From Chloroflexota bacterium (lineage in GTDB: Bacteria; Chloroflexota; Anaerolineae; B4-G1), in contig QMOC01000226.1 of assembly GCA_003648085.1 (NCBI GenBank), forward strand, positions 1 through 5,291: a stretch of DNA of 5,291 nt, given 5' to 3'. A model generated the notes under the pieces. That model was not told the origin of the DNA. It searched no databases and saw nothing but the letters and a program-made list of their open reading frames with translations. A program made the translations under genes and the position numbers. Of the stretch, positions 1 through 5,291 are shown one piece after another (the stretch's first letter is position 1; each line of letters begins with the position of its first letter).

Positions 1-657
1 CGGGGCGAAGGTGGCAACTAGTAGTCCTAGGATTAGACCGTGCATACTGTTGATGGCGCTCTCCGTACCTGCCCCGATGCGCCAGAGCGAAGCCAGCAGC
101 GCCGTTATCAGTCCGCCGCTGACCACGCCTGCCACGTATCCCTCCCACGTCTTACCTGGGCTCAGCGTGGGGGCTAATTTGTGCCGTCCCCATGCCCGTC
201 CGACAAAGTAGGCACCGGTGTCGGCGAACATAATGGCGGGTACAACGGTCAACGTCCACCATAGGCCATCGGGGCGCAGGCTCCGCAGTCCGACCAGGCA
301 GGCTCCGCACAACCCCAGGTACAGACCACTTGTCACGGTTAGCGCCCAATCGGCCACTGGGGAACCCTGGCAGTGGAACAGTTGCCAGGCGAGGGAGCCC
401 AGCAGAATCAGTGCCAAGCCAGGCCGCAGCAACCCTAGCGTCGGGAATTGAGCATCCGCCAGAAAGAGCCATACCAGCCCGATGCCGAAGACGAGGAGAG
501 GTCGAAAGCCGTCACGGGCCATCAGGTAGCAGAACTCGATCTCGGCCAGCGTCAGTAGCGTAGCGACCAGCGCTAGGAACGGCAATGCACCCAGGTAGAT
601 GAGGTAAACGACAATCGGAATTAGAACGGCGGCGGTGAGTAGACGTGTTCGCAGCAC
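1..657 (-). CDS. cdsA: Phosphatidate cytidylyltransferase (CDP-diacylglycerol synthase), C-terminus cut by window edge
   Basis: This integral membrane enzyme converts phosphatidate and CTP to CDP-diacylglycerol and diphosphate, the branch point of phospholipid synthesis. I translated the frame by hand: 219 codons are visible with no stop, and the frame leaves the window at base 1. The family is usually about 260-285 residues, so the missing part should carry the C-terminal signature with the Lys-Asp metal site. Visible family marks are FADTGAYFVGR (residues 144-154) and SPGKTWEG (166-173), typical of the cytidylyltransferase core. Hydrophobic segments lie near 7-24, 26-46, 53-67, 79-93, 110-124, 133-150, 177-192 and 205-218. 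I chose the GTG at 657-655 because an in-frame TAA sits two codons upstream (663-661) and the product then begins LRTRLLTAAVLIP, like known CdsA N-termini. No clear Shine-Dalgarno precedes it. It lies 52 bases after uppS, as expected for this operon. Confidence 0.93.
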   Translation of the reverse strand, partial: MLRTRLLTAAVLIPIVVYLIYLGALPFLALVATLLTLAEIEFCYLMARDGFRPLLVFGIGLVWLFLADAQFPTLGLLRPGLALILLGSLAWQLFHCQGSPVADWALTVTSGLYLGLCGACLVGLRSLRPDGLWWTLTVVPAIMFADTGAYFVGRAWGRHKLAPTLSPGKTWEGYVAGVVSGGLITALLASLWRIGAGTESAINSMHGLILGLLVATFAP

Positions 658-693
658 GGATTAAGAAGCGTTCGAGAGTGGCATTTTGACATT

Positions 694-709
694 CCGCGTA
701 GGGGCGCGG
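694..709 (-). repeat. Short inverted repeat between uppS and cdsA
   Basis: Directly after the uppS stop the transcript reads CCGCG, a six-base loop and CGCGG, a perfect five-pair GC stem. It is followed by AATGTCAAAATG rather than a U-run, so it does not look like an intrinsic terminator. It may be a weak intercistronic hairpin that affects mRNA processing or cdsA translation, or it may be chance. That function is only a guess. Confidence 0.4.
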
Positions 710-1456
710 TTAGCGCGTCCTTTGCCCAGGCACCAAGCCAAAACGGCGCTCACGCCGGCTGTAATCCACCAAGGCTTTGTAGAGTTCATCTTTGTCGAAA
801 TCGGGCCATAAGGTGGGAGTCACATAGAACTCGGCATAAGCTCCCTGCCAGATGAGGAAGTTGCTGATCCGCATCTCCCCACTGGTGCGGATGATCAGGT
901 CAGGATCGGGCAGACCTGCTGTGTAGAGGTAACGACTGACAAGTGCCTCATCTACCCGTCCGGCAGGCACGCCATCGGCGATAATGCGGCGTATTGCATC
1001 CACTAATTCGGCCCGTCCCCCGTAATCGAAGGCAACGTTGAGGATCAGCCGCTGATTGTCCTTGGTCAGTTCGATGGCATCACGAATCTTCTGTCGCAAC
1101 CAAAGGGGAATACGCTCCAGCCGGCCAATATGACGCAGTTGGACGCCTTCCTTGTGCAAATCCGGTAACTCTCGGTCAATCACCCGCCCTAGGATGGACA
1201 GCAAGCCCTGAACTTCATCCTCCGGACGGCCCCAGTTTTCGGTTGAGAAGGCATAGATAGTCAGGATTTGGATGCCAAACTCGACCGCTGCCCGGAGCAC
1301 ACGGTGCAGGTTTTCTGTCCCGGCACGATGCCCGGCCATCCGGGGTAAACCTCGTGCCCGAGCCCAGCGGCCGTTTCCGTCCATGATGATGCCGACATGC
1401 CGGGGCACCCGTTCAAGGGGTGGATATCGCTGCTCGCTTTGTGGTTGGGAGGGCAT
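710..1456 (-). CDS. uppS: Isoprenyl (undecaprenyl) diphosphate synthase
   Basis: This cis-prenyltransferase elongates farnesyl diphosphate with isopentenyl diphosphate units to give the C55 lipid carrier used for peptidoglycan and other envelope polymers. It is a soluble or peripheral cytoplasmic enzyme. The 248-residue length is normal. Family motifs are in order: [13 protein letters not shown] (20-32), with catalytic Asp26 and the diphosphate-binding Asn28/Arg30; His43; FSTENW (70-75) with Arg77; [12 protein letters not shown] (183-194); RISNFLIWQ (196-204); WPDF (217-220); and a C-terminal RFG (238-240). All key residues appear intact. Exact chain length and whether the substrate is farnesyl or geranyl diphosphate cannot be read from sequence. 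The ATG at 1456 has only a poor upstream Shine-Dalgarno. A GTG at codon 17, just before [10 protein letters not shown], is a less likely alternative start. It lies 39 bases after frr and upstream of cdsA. Confidence 0.97.
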   Translation of the reverse strand: MPSQPQSEQRYPPLERVPRHVGIIMDGNGRWARARGLPRMAGHRAGTENLHRVLRAAVEFGIQILTIYAFSTENWGRPEDEVQGLLSILGRVIDRELPDLHKEGVQLRHIGRLERIPLWLRQKIRDAIELTKDNQRLILNVAFDYGGRAELVDAIRRIIADGVPAGRVDEALVSRYLYTAGLPDPDLIIRTSGEMRISNFLIWQGAYAEFYVTPTLWPDFDKDELYKALVDYSRRERRFGLVPGQRTR

Positions 1457-1495
1457 TATCGTAGATCGTCCGAGGCGGTCTTGTGGGAGATTGCG

Positions 1496-2053
1496 TTAGC
1501 CTTCCAGGATCTCACGTTGCTTACGCTCGCTAATTTCGTCCATTTGCTCGGAGTAGCGATCAATGAGATCCTGAAGGTCGTCTTTCCCACGGTAGAAGTC
1601 GTCTTCGGAAATGAGTTTTTCCTTCTCAAATTCGCGCAAGTCGTCCAGCGCCTCGCGGCGAATGTTGCGCAGTGCCACTTTTCCTTCCTCAACGCGATGG
1701 CGCACTAACTTTGCCAGTTCCCGCCGCCGCTCTTCGGTGAGGCGTGGAATGGGGAGGCGAATGATCCTGCCATCATTACTAGGGGTGAGGCCCAGTTCGG
1801 ATTTGAGGATAGCCCGCTCGATGTCGCCCAGTGACCCTGGGTCGTAGGGCCGGATGGTGAGCAACTGGGGTTCCGGTGCCGAGATGACGGCTAACTGTTT
1901 GAGGGGCGTAAGTGTGCCATAGTATTCCACCATCACCCGTTCCACCAACGCCGGGGATGCGCGCCCGGTGCGGATGGTGCGCAGATCGGCCTCTAGCACC
2001 TCAATGGATTTGCGCATGCGCTCTTCTGTCTCACGTAGCAGTTCCTTAATCAT
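1496..2053 (-). CDS. frr: Ribosome recycling factor
   Basis: RRF works with EF-G to split the post-termination ribosome into subunits so that it can start again. The 185-residue length matches the family exactly. Domain I is a three-helix bundle made of the N-terminal helix (about 1-30) and the long C-terminal helices (about 105-185). Domain II is the small beta domain between them (about 31-104). Visible landmarks are LRTIRTGRASP (24-34), EYYG (43-46), LTPSNDGRIIRLPIPRLTEERR (89-110) and ALRNIRRE (127-134), with the conserved arginines at 110, 129 and 132 that contact 23S rRNA. The ATG is only two bases after the pyrH TAG, and no Shine-Dalgarno is visible in the preceding 20 bases. Translation therefore probably depends on ribosomes finishing pyrH. 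Confidence 0.98.
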   Translation of the reverse strand: MIKELLRETEERMRKSIEVLEADLRTIRTGRASPALVERVMVEYYGTLTPLKQLAVISAPEPQLLTIRPYDPGSLGDIERAILKSELGLTPSNDGRIIRLPIPRLTEERRRELAKLVRHRVEEGKVALRNIRREALDDLREFEKEKLISEDDFYRGKDDLQDLIDRYSEQMDEISERKQREILEG

Positions 2054-2055
2054 CG

Positions 2056-2772
2056 CTATCGAGAAATCAATGTCCCAATGCTCTCCCCTAACACGGCCCG
2101 TTCCAGGCTATGGGGCTGCCATAGATTGAGCACAATGATGGGCAGGTCGTTTTCCATACACAGTGAGATTGCCGTGGCGTCCATCACGCCCACCTGCATT
2201 TCGAGTGCTTGCATATAGGTCAGATTATCAAAGCGCTCAGCGTCGGGATTCTCGTGTGGATCCTCGGCGTAGATGCCATCCACCTTCGTGGCTTTGATCA
2301 GCAGATCGGCGTCAATCTCCATCGCCCTGAGCGCAGCAGCCGTGTCGGTGGTGAAGTACGGGTTCCCTGTACCACCGCCGATGACGACGACTCGCCCTTT
2401 TTCCAAATGGCGGATCGCCCGTCGGCGGATGTAGGGCTCGGCGATGGCCCGCATCTCAATAGCGGTCTGCACGCGGGTGACGATTCCCAGGCGTTCTAAG
2501 GCGTCGGCCAGAGCGAGAGCGTTCATCACTGTCGCCAGCATGCCCATATGATCTGCTGTGGCACGGTCTATCCCATGTGCAAGCCCATTCCGGCCGCGCC
2601 AGATATTACCTGCTCCCAAAACGATGGCTACCTCCACCTCCAGGTTGCGCACGGCCAGCACTTTAGCAGCGACTTCCTCCGCCATATGAGGGCTGATGCC
2701 AAAGCCACCTGGACCAGCCAGCGCCTCACCGCCTAGTTTGAGCAAGATCCGCTTGTATTTCGCGATGGCCAT
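2056..2772 (-). CDS. pyrH: UMP kinase (uridylate kinase, amino-acid kinase family)
   Basis: This bacterial hexameric UMP kinase phosphorylates UMP to UDP with ATP, feeding UTP and CTP synthesis. Family members are typically activated by GTP and inhibited by UTP. The 238-residue length is typical. Visible motifs are [13 protein letters not shown] (6-18, with the ATP-phosphate Lys12 and glycines), GAGNIWRG (53-60), the UMP-binding [15 protein letters not shown] (74-88), [15 protein letters not shown] (132-146), [13 protein letters not shown] (160-172) and [11 protein letters not shown] (195-205). The 53-60 motif has GAGN where E. coli and Bacillus have GGGN, which is a small change. The ATG at 2772 follows a weak AGGA at 2780-2777 with a tight four-base spacer. 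It starts 48 bases after tsf and stops two bases before frr. Its CTP end-product is used by cdsA in the same operon. Confidence 0.98.
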   Translation of the reverse strand: MAIAKYKRILLKLGGEALAGPGGFGISPHMAEEVAAKVLAVRNLEVEVAIVLGAGNIWRGRNGLAHGIDRATADHMGMLATVMNALALADALERLGIVTRVQTAIEMRAIAEPYIRRRAIRHLEKGRVVVIGGGTGNPYFTTDTAAALRAMEIDADLLIKATKVDGIYAEDPHENPDAERFDNLTYMQALEMQVGVMDATAISLCMENDLPIIVLNLWQPHSLERAVLGESIGTLISR

Positions 2773-2820
2773 CCCGTCCTGATCCGTTACTGTCTTAAAA
2801 TCTGTGTTATTAGGATTGGG

Positions 2821-3423
2821 TCACTCCAGGCCCTCTCCTACCTCGTAGCGCACGAAGCGACGGAGGACGATGTTTTCGCCAAGTTTAGCGATGGCTTCGG
2901 TGATCAGATCCTGTATCGTCTTATCCTCGTCCTTGACGAAAGGCTGCTCCATCAGACAGACCTGCTGGTAGAACTTCTCCAGCCGTCCCTCGACGATGCG
3001 ATCCACAATGTGTTCAGGCTTGCCTTTCTCCAGGGCTTGGGCTCGGTAGATGGCTCGCTCGCGCTCGATCACCTCCGTGGGCACCTCCTCACGGGTGTGG
3101 TAGTGCGGGGCAGCGAAGGCGATATGGAGCGCTAAATCGTGAGCCAGGGTCTTGAAATCATCCGTGCGAGCGACGAAGTCGGTCTCGCAATTCAGTTCCA
3201 ACAACACAGCCACCCGACTGCCGGGGTGGACGTATGCTTCCACGACCCCATCGGAGGCCTGGCGGCCTGTCCGCTTGGCTGCGGCAGCCAAGCCCTTTTC
3301 ACGCAAATAGGCAACTGCACTCTCGAAGTTGCCAGCAGAGGATTCCAACGCTTTACGGCAGTCCAGTACTCCGGCGCCGGTCGCCTGCCGTAGTTCCTTG
3401 ACCATTGCAGCGGTGATTTCCAA
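2821..3423 (-). CDS. tsf: Translation elongation factor Ts, short form
   Basis: EF-Ts is the guanine nucleotide exchange factor that releases GDP from EF-Tu in the cytoplasm. The N-terminal UBA-like domain is clear (about 1-45), with [19 protein letters not shown] at 8-26. The core carries NCETDFVAR (78-86), whose TDFVAR inserts near the EF-Tu magnesium site. The end matches the conserved C-terminal block [40 protein letters not shown]. At 200 residues it is much shorter than the E. coli protein (283) and resembles the short forms of Thermus and several other phyla, which lack part of the second core subdomain. This is a natural family variant, not a truncation. I accept the TTG at 3423-3421 because a good AGGAG lies eight bases before it and the product then starts [12 protein letters not shown]. 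An ATG at codon 7 is a less likely start. It is 18 bases after rpsB. Confidence 0.97.
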   Translation of the reverse strand: MEITAAMVKELRQATGAGVLDCRKALESSAGNFESAVAYLREKGLAAAAKRTGRQASDGVVEAYVHPGSRVAVLLELNCETDFVARTDDFKTLAHDLALHIAFAAPHYHTREEVPTEVIERERAIYRAQALEKGKPEHIVDRIVEGRLEKFYQQVCLMEQPFVKDEDKTIQDLITEAIAKLGENIVLRRFVRYEVGEGLE

Positions 3424-3431
3424 GTTTCGCT

Positions 3432-3436
3432 CTCCT
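3432..3436 (-). promoter_or_regulatory. Ribosome binding site deciding the TTG start of tsf
   Basis: AGGAG is read on the minus strand eight bases upstream of TTG at 3423-3421. That spacing is ideal for TTG and would be 26 bases for the next in-frame ATG (3405-3403), so it supports the rare start codon. Confidence 0.75.
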
Positions 3437-3441
3437 AGTAT

Positions 3442-4374
3442 TTATGTTTCTTCTTCATATTCCACGACTATCGCACTATCTGCCACGGGTTCCTCTGACA
3501 CCTCGGCCCCGCCCGGTTGTTCAACCACTTCGCCTGTTTCCCCCGCCTGCACCGCCTCCACAACTGGCTCCTCTTCTTCCTCTTCCTCGAATGACAATTC
3601 CTTCAAGCGGGCCAAAGTAGCGGCGCTGAGGTATCTTTCATCCTCGATCTCGAATTCCTCACCTGCAAGGACTTCTGGCTCGTAGGCTTTCCGTTGTGCA
3701 ATTCCCTCCAGCACAGCGTCGGCCATTTTCGAGGTAATCAACTTGATGGCGCGGATGGCGTCGTCGTTGGCCGGGATCACATAGTCAATTGGGTCGGGAT
3801 CACAGTTGGTGTCCACAATAGCGATGATAGGAATACCCAATTTGTTGGCTTCCTTCACTGCGGTGGCCTCCCGTCGCACGTCTACGACGAAGAGCAAATC
3901 GGGGAGGTCGCGCATTTCTTTGATGCCCCCCAGCCGTTTGTTGAGTTTCTCAATCTGACGTTGCAGCCCCAAGGCTTCTTTTTTCGTTAAACGCTCGAAG
4001 TCACCCCTGTCGCGGCGAGCCTCGAGGTTGAGCAAATAGTCTATCCGCTGCCGGATGGTGCGCCAGTTGGTCAATGTACCGCCCAGCCAGCGCTGGTTGA
4101 CGTAGGGCATCTCACAGCGCTGTGCCTCTTGAGCGATAGTATCCTGAGCCTGCCGCTTCGTGCCTACGAAAAGCACCGTGCCTCCGGCCGCAACAGTGTC
4201 TCGGATCAGTTCATAGGCTTCATCAATCGCGGTGATCGTCTGCTGCAGGTCTATGATGTGCACCCCGTTGCGCTCGGTAAAAATGTAGGGCTTCATCCTC
4301 GGATTCCAGCGCCGGGTGCGGTGACCGAAGTGCACTCCGGTTTCTAGGAGTGCTTTCATGGAAACGACAGCCAT
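3442..4374 (-). CDS. rpsB: 30S ribosomal protein S2 with long acidic C-terminal tail
   Basis: S2 assembles late onto the back of the 30S subunit between head and body and helps anchor S1 in bacteria that have it. The core (about 1-232) is complete: [27 protein letters not shown] (6-32), [11 protein letters not shown] (67-77), [17 protein letters not shown] (91-107), the coiled-coil region about 110-155, [37 protein letters not shown] (158-194) and [15 protein letters not shown] (198-212). The protein is 310 residues, whereas E. coli S2 is 241. The extra segment from about 238 is highly acidic, with seven consecutive Glu at 263-269 and no Lys or Arg after residue 258. The ATG at 4374 is preceded by a near-perfect Shine-Dalgarno. 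It is transcribed from the promoter at 4530-4503 through a structured leader, and probably also by read-through from the regulator upstream. Confidence 0.98.
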   Translation of the reverse strand: MAVVSMKALLETGVHFGHRTRRWNPRMKPYIFTERNGVHIIDLQQTITAIDEAYELIRDTVAAGGTVLFVGTKRQAQDTIAQEAQRCEMPYVNQRWLGGTLTNWRTIRQRIDYLLNLEARRDRGDFERLTKKEALGLQRQIEKLNKRLGGIKEMRDLPDLLFVVDVRREATAVKEANKLGIPIIAIVDTNCDPDPIDYVIPANDDAIRAIKLITSKMADAVLEGIAQRKAYEPEVLAGEEFEIEDERYLSAATLARLKELSFEEEEEEEPVVEAVQAGETGEVVEQPGGAEVSEEPVADSAIVVEYEEET

Positions 4375-4496
4375 AGAGGAACCTCCTTAAATTATCGTTG
4401 TTATCCTCCGCCTCCATCATTCCGTTGAGAGACCGGACGGGCTGCTCATCCGGCACGCTCTCACCGGTCAGGAGGCGTGTGTATTGGGTTACCCCT
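4375..4496 (-). promoter_or_regulatory. Structured rpsB 5' leader, candidate S2 autoregulatory element
   Basis: Between the predicted start of transcription (about 4496) and the rpsB ATG lies an mRNA leader of about 122 nt. By eye it folds into one long interrupted hairpin. The outer stem CGCCTCC (4477-4471) pairs with GGAGGCG (4415-4409) over seven perfect pairs. Inside it, CCG (4467-4465) pairs with CGG (4424-4422), TGAGAG (4463-4458) with CTCTCA (4431-4426), and CCGGA (4453-4449) with TCCGG (4437-4433), closing an 11-base loop. The internal loops are asymmetric, as in protein-binding RNAs. In E. coli, S2 represses the rpsB-tsf transcript through its leader. Assigning the same job here is inference from position and structure; I do not recognise the fold as a named RNA family. 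An alternative helix, GACCGG (4469-4464) with CCGGTC (4436-4431), competes with the inner stems. Confidence 0.55.
4381..4388 (-). promoter_or_regulatory. Strong Shine-Dalgarno of rpsB
   Basis: AAGGAGGT is read on the minus strand, six bases before the ATG at 4374 (seven if counted from AAGGAGG). It is the strongest ribosome binding site in the window, which fits a highly expressed ribosomal protein. Its AGGAGG (4387-4382) is the exact complement of CCTCCT at 4475-4470 in the leader, so it could be masked. Confidence 0.85.
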
Positions 4497-4502
4497 GATG
4501 TG

Positions 4503-4530
4503 ATTGTACCACAAAGTGGGATTTGAGCAA
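4503..4530 (-). promoter_or_regulatory. Sigma70-type promoter for the rpsB operon
   Basis: On the minus strand TTGCTC (4530-4525) and TACAAT (4508-4503) are separated by 16 bases. This gives a -35 with the conserved TTG and a -10 matching TATAAT at five of six positions. Transcription should begin near 4496. The -35 lies only about ten bases beyond the stop of the regulator gene. The spacer holds a small dyad, CCAC-TTT-GTGG (4520-4510 region), which could be an operator or chance. Confidence 0.65.
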
Positions 4531-4540
4531 CTCCGCCGGC

Positions 4541-5200
4541 CTATTCCTCTTCCGGTGCCTGCAAGCAGTAACCCAGTCGGCGGATCGTGCGCAGGTAGAC
4601 TGGCGACCTGGAGTCTTCCTCGATTGCCTTGCGCACCCAATGGATGTGGACATCGAGAGTGCGCGTATCACCCACATAGTCGGTTTCCCATACCTGCTTC
4701 ATCAAGAAGGCCCGGGTCAAAATCTCGCCCGGATGGCGCATAAAGGTTTCGAGGAGGCGAGCCTGCTTAGGGGTGAGATGGGTTTCGCGCTCACCGCGGA
4801 TAACACACCGCTGATTGGTTTTGAAGACCACATCGCCTACCCGTAGCACTTCGAGCAGTCCATCTATCCGGTCAAGCAGTTTCTCGGCGGAAAAGGGATA
4901 ATGCAGATAGGCATGCGCCCCCACGCTACGGTCAATCTTCTCTCCTTCTGGCAGCAGCATCAATACAGGGATTTCGTGAGCGGCCTTCTGCAAAGCCTGG
5001 CAGAAGCGGTGGCTGTTAAAGCGGAGTGAGGGGGAATCCAACACTATCAACGCTGGATGTGCTTCATGTACTTTGGCCCATGCTTCTTTTCGTGTGCGGG
5101 CCACAACAATATGGTACCCCTGGTCGTTAAGAACCGGGACCAGATGCCCTGCCATGGGCTTTCTCCCCCCCACAATCAGGATAGTGTAGACTGGCACCAC
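4541..5200 (-). CDS. OmpR/PhoB-type winged-helix regulator with degenerate receiver domain
   Basis: This 219-residue protein has a response-regulator layout. Residues about 5-118 form a receiver-like domain and about 120-216 a winged-helix DNA-binding domain. The C-terminal half is canonical: LTPKQARLLETFMRHPGEILTR (142-163), then VWETDYVGDTRTLDVHIHWVRKAI (170-193), containing the recognition helix, and YLRTIRRLGYCL (202-213) for the wing. The receiver is not canonical. ILIVGGRKP (7-15) has Gly-Gly where the metal-binding acidic pair belongs. Asp55 is kept in LIVLDSPS (51-58). The usual Thr/Ser after beta-4 is Leu (PVLMLLPEG, 78-86), and the usual Lys before Pro-Phe is Tyr (YLHYPF, 98-103). 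It may therefore act without phosphorylation; that is inference. I chose GTG at 5200 because AAGGAG lies ten bases upstream; a second GTG at 5197 is possible. No histidine kinase is adjacent. Its targets are unknown. Confidence 0.9.
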   Translation of the reverse strand: MVPVYTILIVGGRKPMAGHLVPVLNDQGYHIVVARTRKEAWAKVHEAHPALIVLDSPSLRFNSHRFCQALQKAAHEIPVLMLLPEGEKIDRSVGAHAYLHYPFSAEKLLDRIDGLLEVLRVGDVVFKTNQRCVIRGERETHLTPKQARLLETFMRHPGEILTRAFLMKQVWETDYVGDTRTLDVHIHWVRKAIEEDSRSPVYLRTIRRLGYCLQAPEEE

Positions 5201-5210
5201 CTGCTATATT

Positions 5211-5216
5211 CTCCTT
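5211..5216 (-). promoter_or_regulatory. Ribosome binding site of the regulator gene
   Basis: AAGGAG on the minus strand ends ten bases before GTG at 5200-5198. The distance to the second in-frame GTG at 5197 would be 13 bases, so it favours the first. Confidence 0.65.
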
Positions 5217-5247
5217 GCTGCCTGTACTGGGCCACGGAGCGGGTTGT

Positions 5248-5276
5248 ATTATACTTCATCCCATTGCTGAGGGCAA
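5248..5276 (-). promoter_or_regulatory. Sigma70-type promoter for the regulator gene
   Basis: On the minus strand TTGCCC (5276-5271) and a perfect TATAAT (5253-5248) are 17 bases apart, the optimum spacing. Transcription would start near 5241, giving a leader of about 40 nt. An overlapping TTGACT (5281-5276) matches the -35 consensus better but lies 22 bases from the -10, too far to pair with it. This suggests the regulator gene begins its own transcription unit, which can then continue into rpsB since no terminator is visible between them. Confidence 0.65.
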
Positions 5277-5291
5277 GTCAAGCAGACAGCC

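Noticed and set aside
152..472. Minus-strand open frame of 106 codons in the left-hand region
   Set aside because: It overlaps cdsA in another frame, and the cdsA frame carries the conserved motifs and membrane segments.
694..709. Hairpin after uppS as an intrinsic terminator
   Set aside because: The five-pair stem is not followed by a U-run on either strand, and the operon continues into cdsA.
1397..1708. Plus-strand open frame of 103 codons across the frr-uppS junction
   Set aside because: It lies antisense to two well-supported genes, has no recognisable motif and has no promoter or ribosome binding site.
2773..2820. Internal promoter in the AT-richer tsf-pyrH gap
   Set aside because: I could not find a -35 and -10 pair with acceptable spacing; only scattered A/T runs are present.
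3329..3685. Plus-strand Ser/Thr-rich open frame of 118 codons
   Set aside because: The serine runs are the antisense reading of the Glu-rich tail of rpsB; the composition is an artefact.
4223..4456. Minus-strand frame starting in the rpsB leader (GTG) and running into rpsB out of frame
   Set aside because: It has no ribosome binding site, sits in the structured leader and overlaps the start of S2; no family resemblance.
1..5291. A new defence, mobile or biosynthetic system
   Set aside because: All genes are core housekeeping genes in a conserved order, apart from the regulator. No repeats, integrase, transposase, toxin or nuclease motifs are visible.

Overview
The window is a stretch of bacterial housekeeping chromosome. 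Every supported gene lies on the minus strand, so transcription runs from high to low coordinates. The order is an OmpR/PhoB-type regulator (5200-4541), rpsB (4374-3442), tsf (3423-2821), pyrH (2772-2056), frr (2053-1496), uppS (1456-710) and a cdsA that runs off the left edge (657-1). The order rpsB-tsf-pyrH-frr-uppS-cdsA is a classic conserved bacterial cluster. I see no mobile element, CRISPR array, tRNA or rRNA, and no gene-free stretch above 300 bases. No plus-strand reading frame looks real.

The organism is a moderately GC-rich bacterium that uses GTG and TTG starts as well as ATG. A short EF-Ts of 200 residues, an S2 with a long acidic tail and a winged-helix regulator next to rpsB suggest a deep-branching Gram-positive-like or thermophile-rich phylum. 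Chloroflexota is my best guess. This is inference from recalled family features, not from a search.

The genes link translation to envelope building. S2 and EF-Ts supply the ribosome and elongation cycle, and RRF recycles ribosomes. UMP kinase makes UDP, and from it UTP and CTP. UppS makes undecaprenyl diphosphate for cell-wall lipid carriers. CdsA uses CTP to make CDP-diacylglycerol for phospholipids. Gaps inside the operon are short (18, 48, 2, 39 and 52 bases), and none holds a convincing terminator.

Two regions deserve attention. First, the 166-base gap upstream of rpsB holds a good sigma70-type promoter. It is followed by a leader of about 122 nt with a long multi-part hairpin; one strand of its outer stem is also perfectly complementary to the rpsB Shine-Dalgarno. 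This is a candidate S2 autoregulatory leader with a switch-like geometry. Second, the regulator has an intact DNA-binding domain, but its receiver has lost the acidic pair, the Thr/Ser and the Lys of the phosphorylation site, so it probably does not work as an ordinary two-component protein. It has its own strong promoter at the right edge and may read through into the ribosomal operon. I did not find a wholly new multi-gene system.
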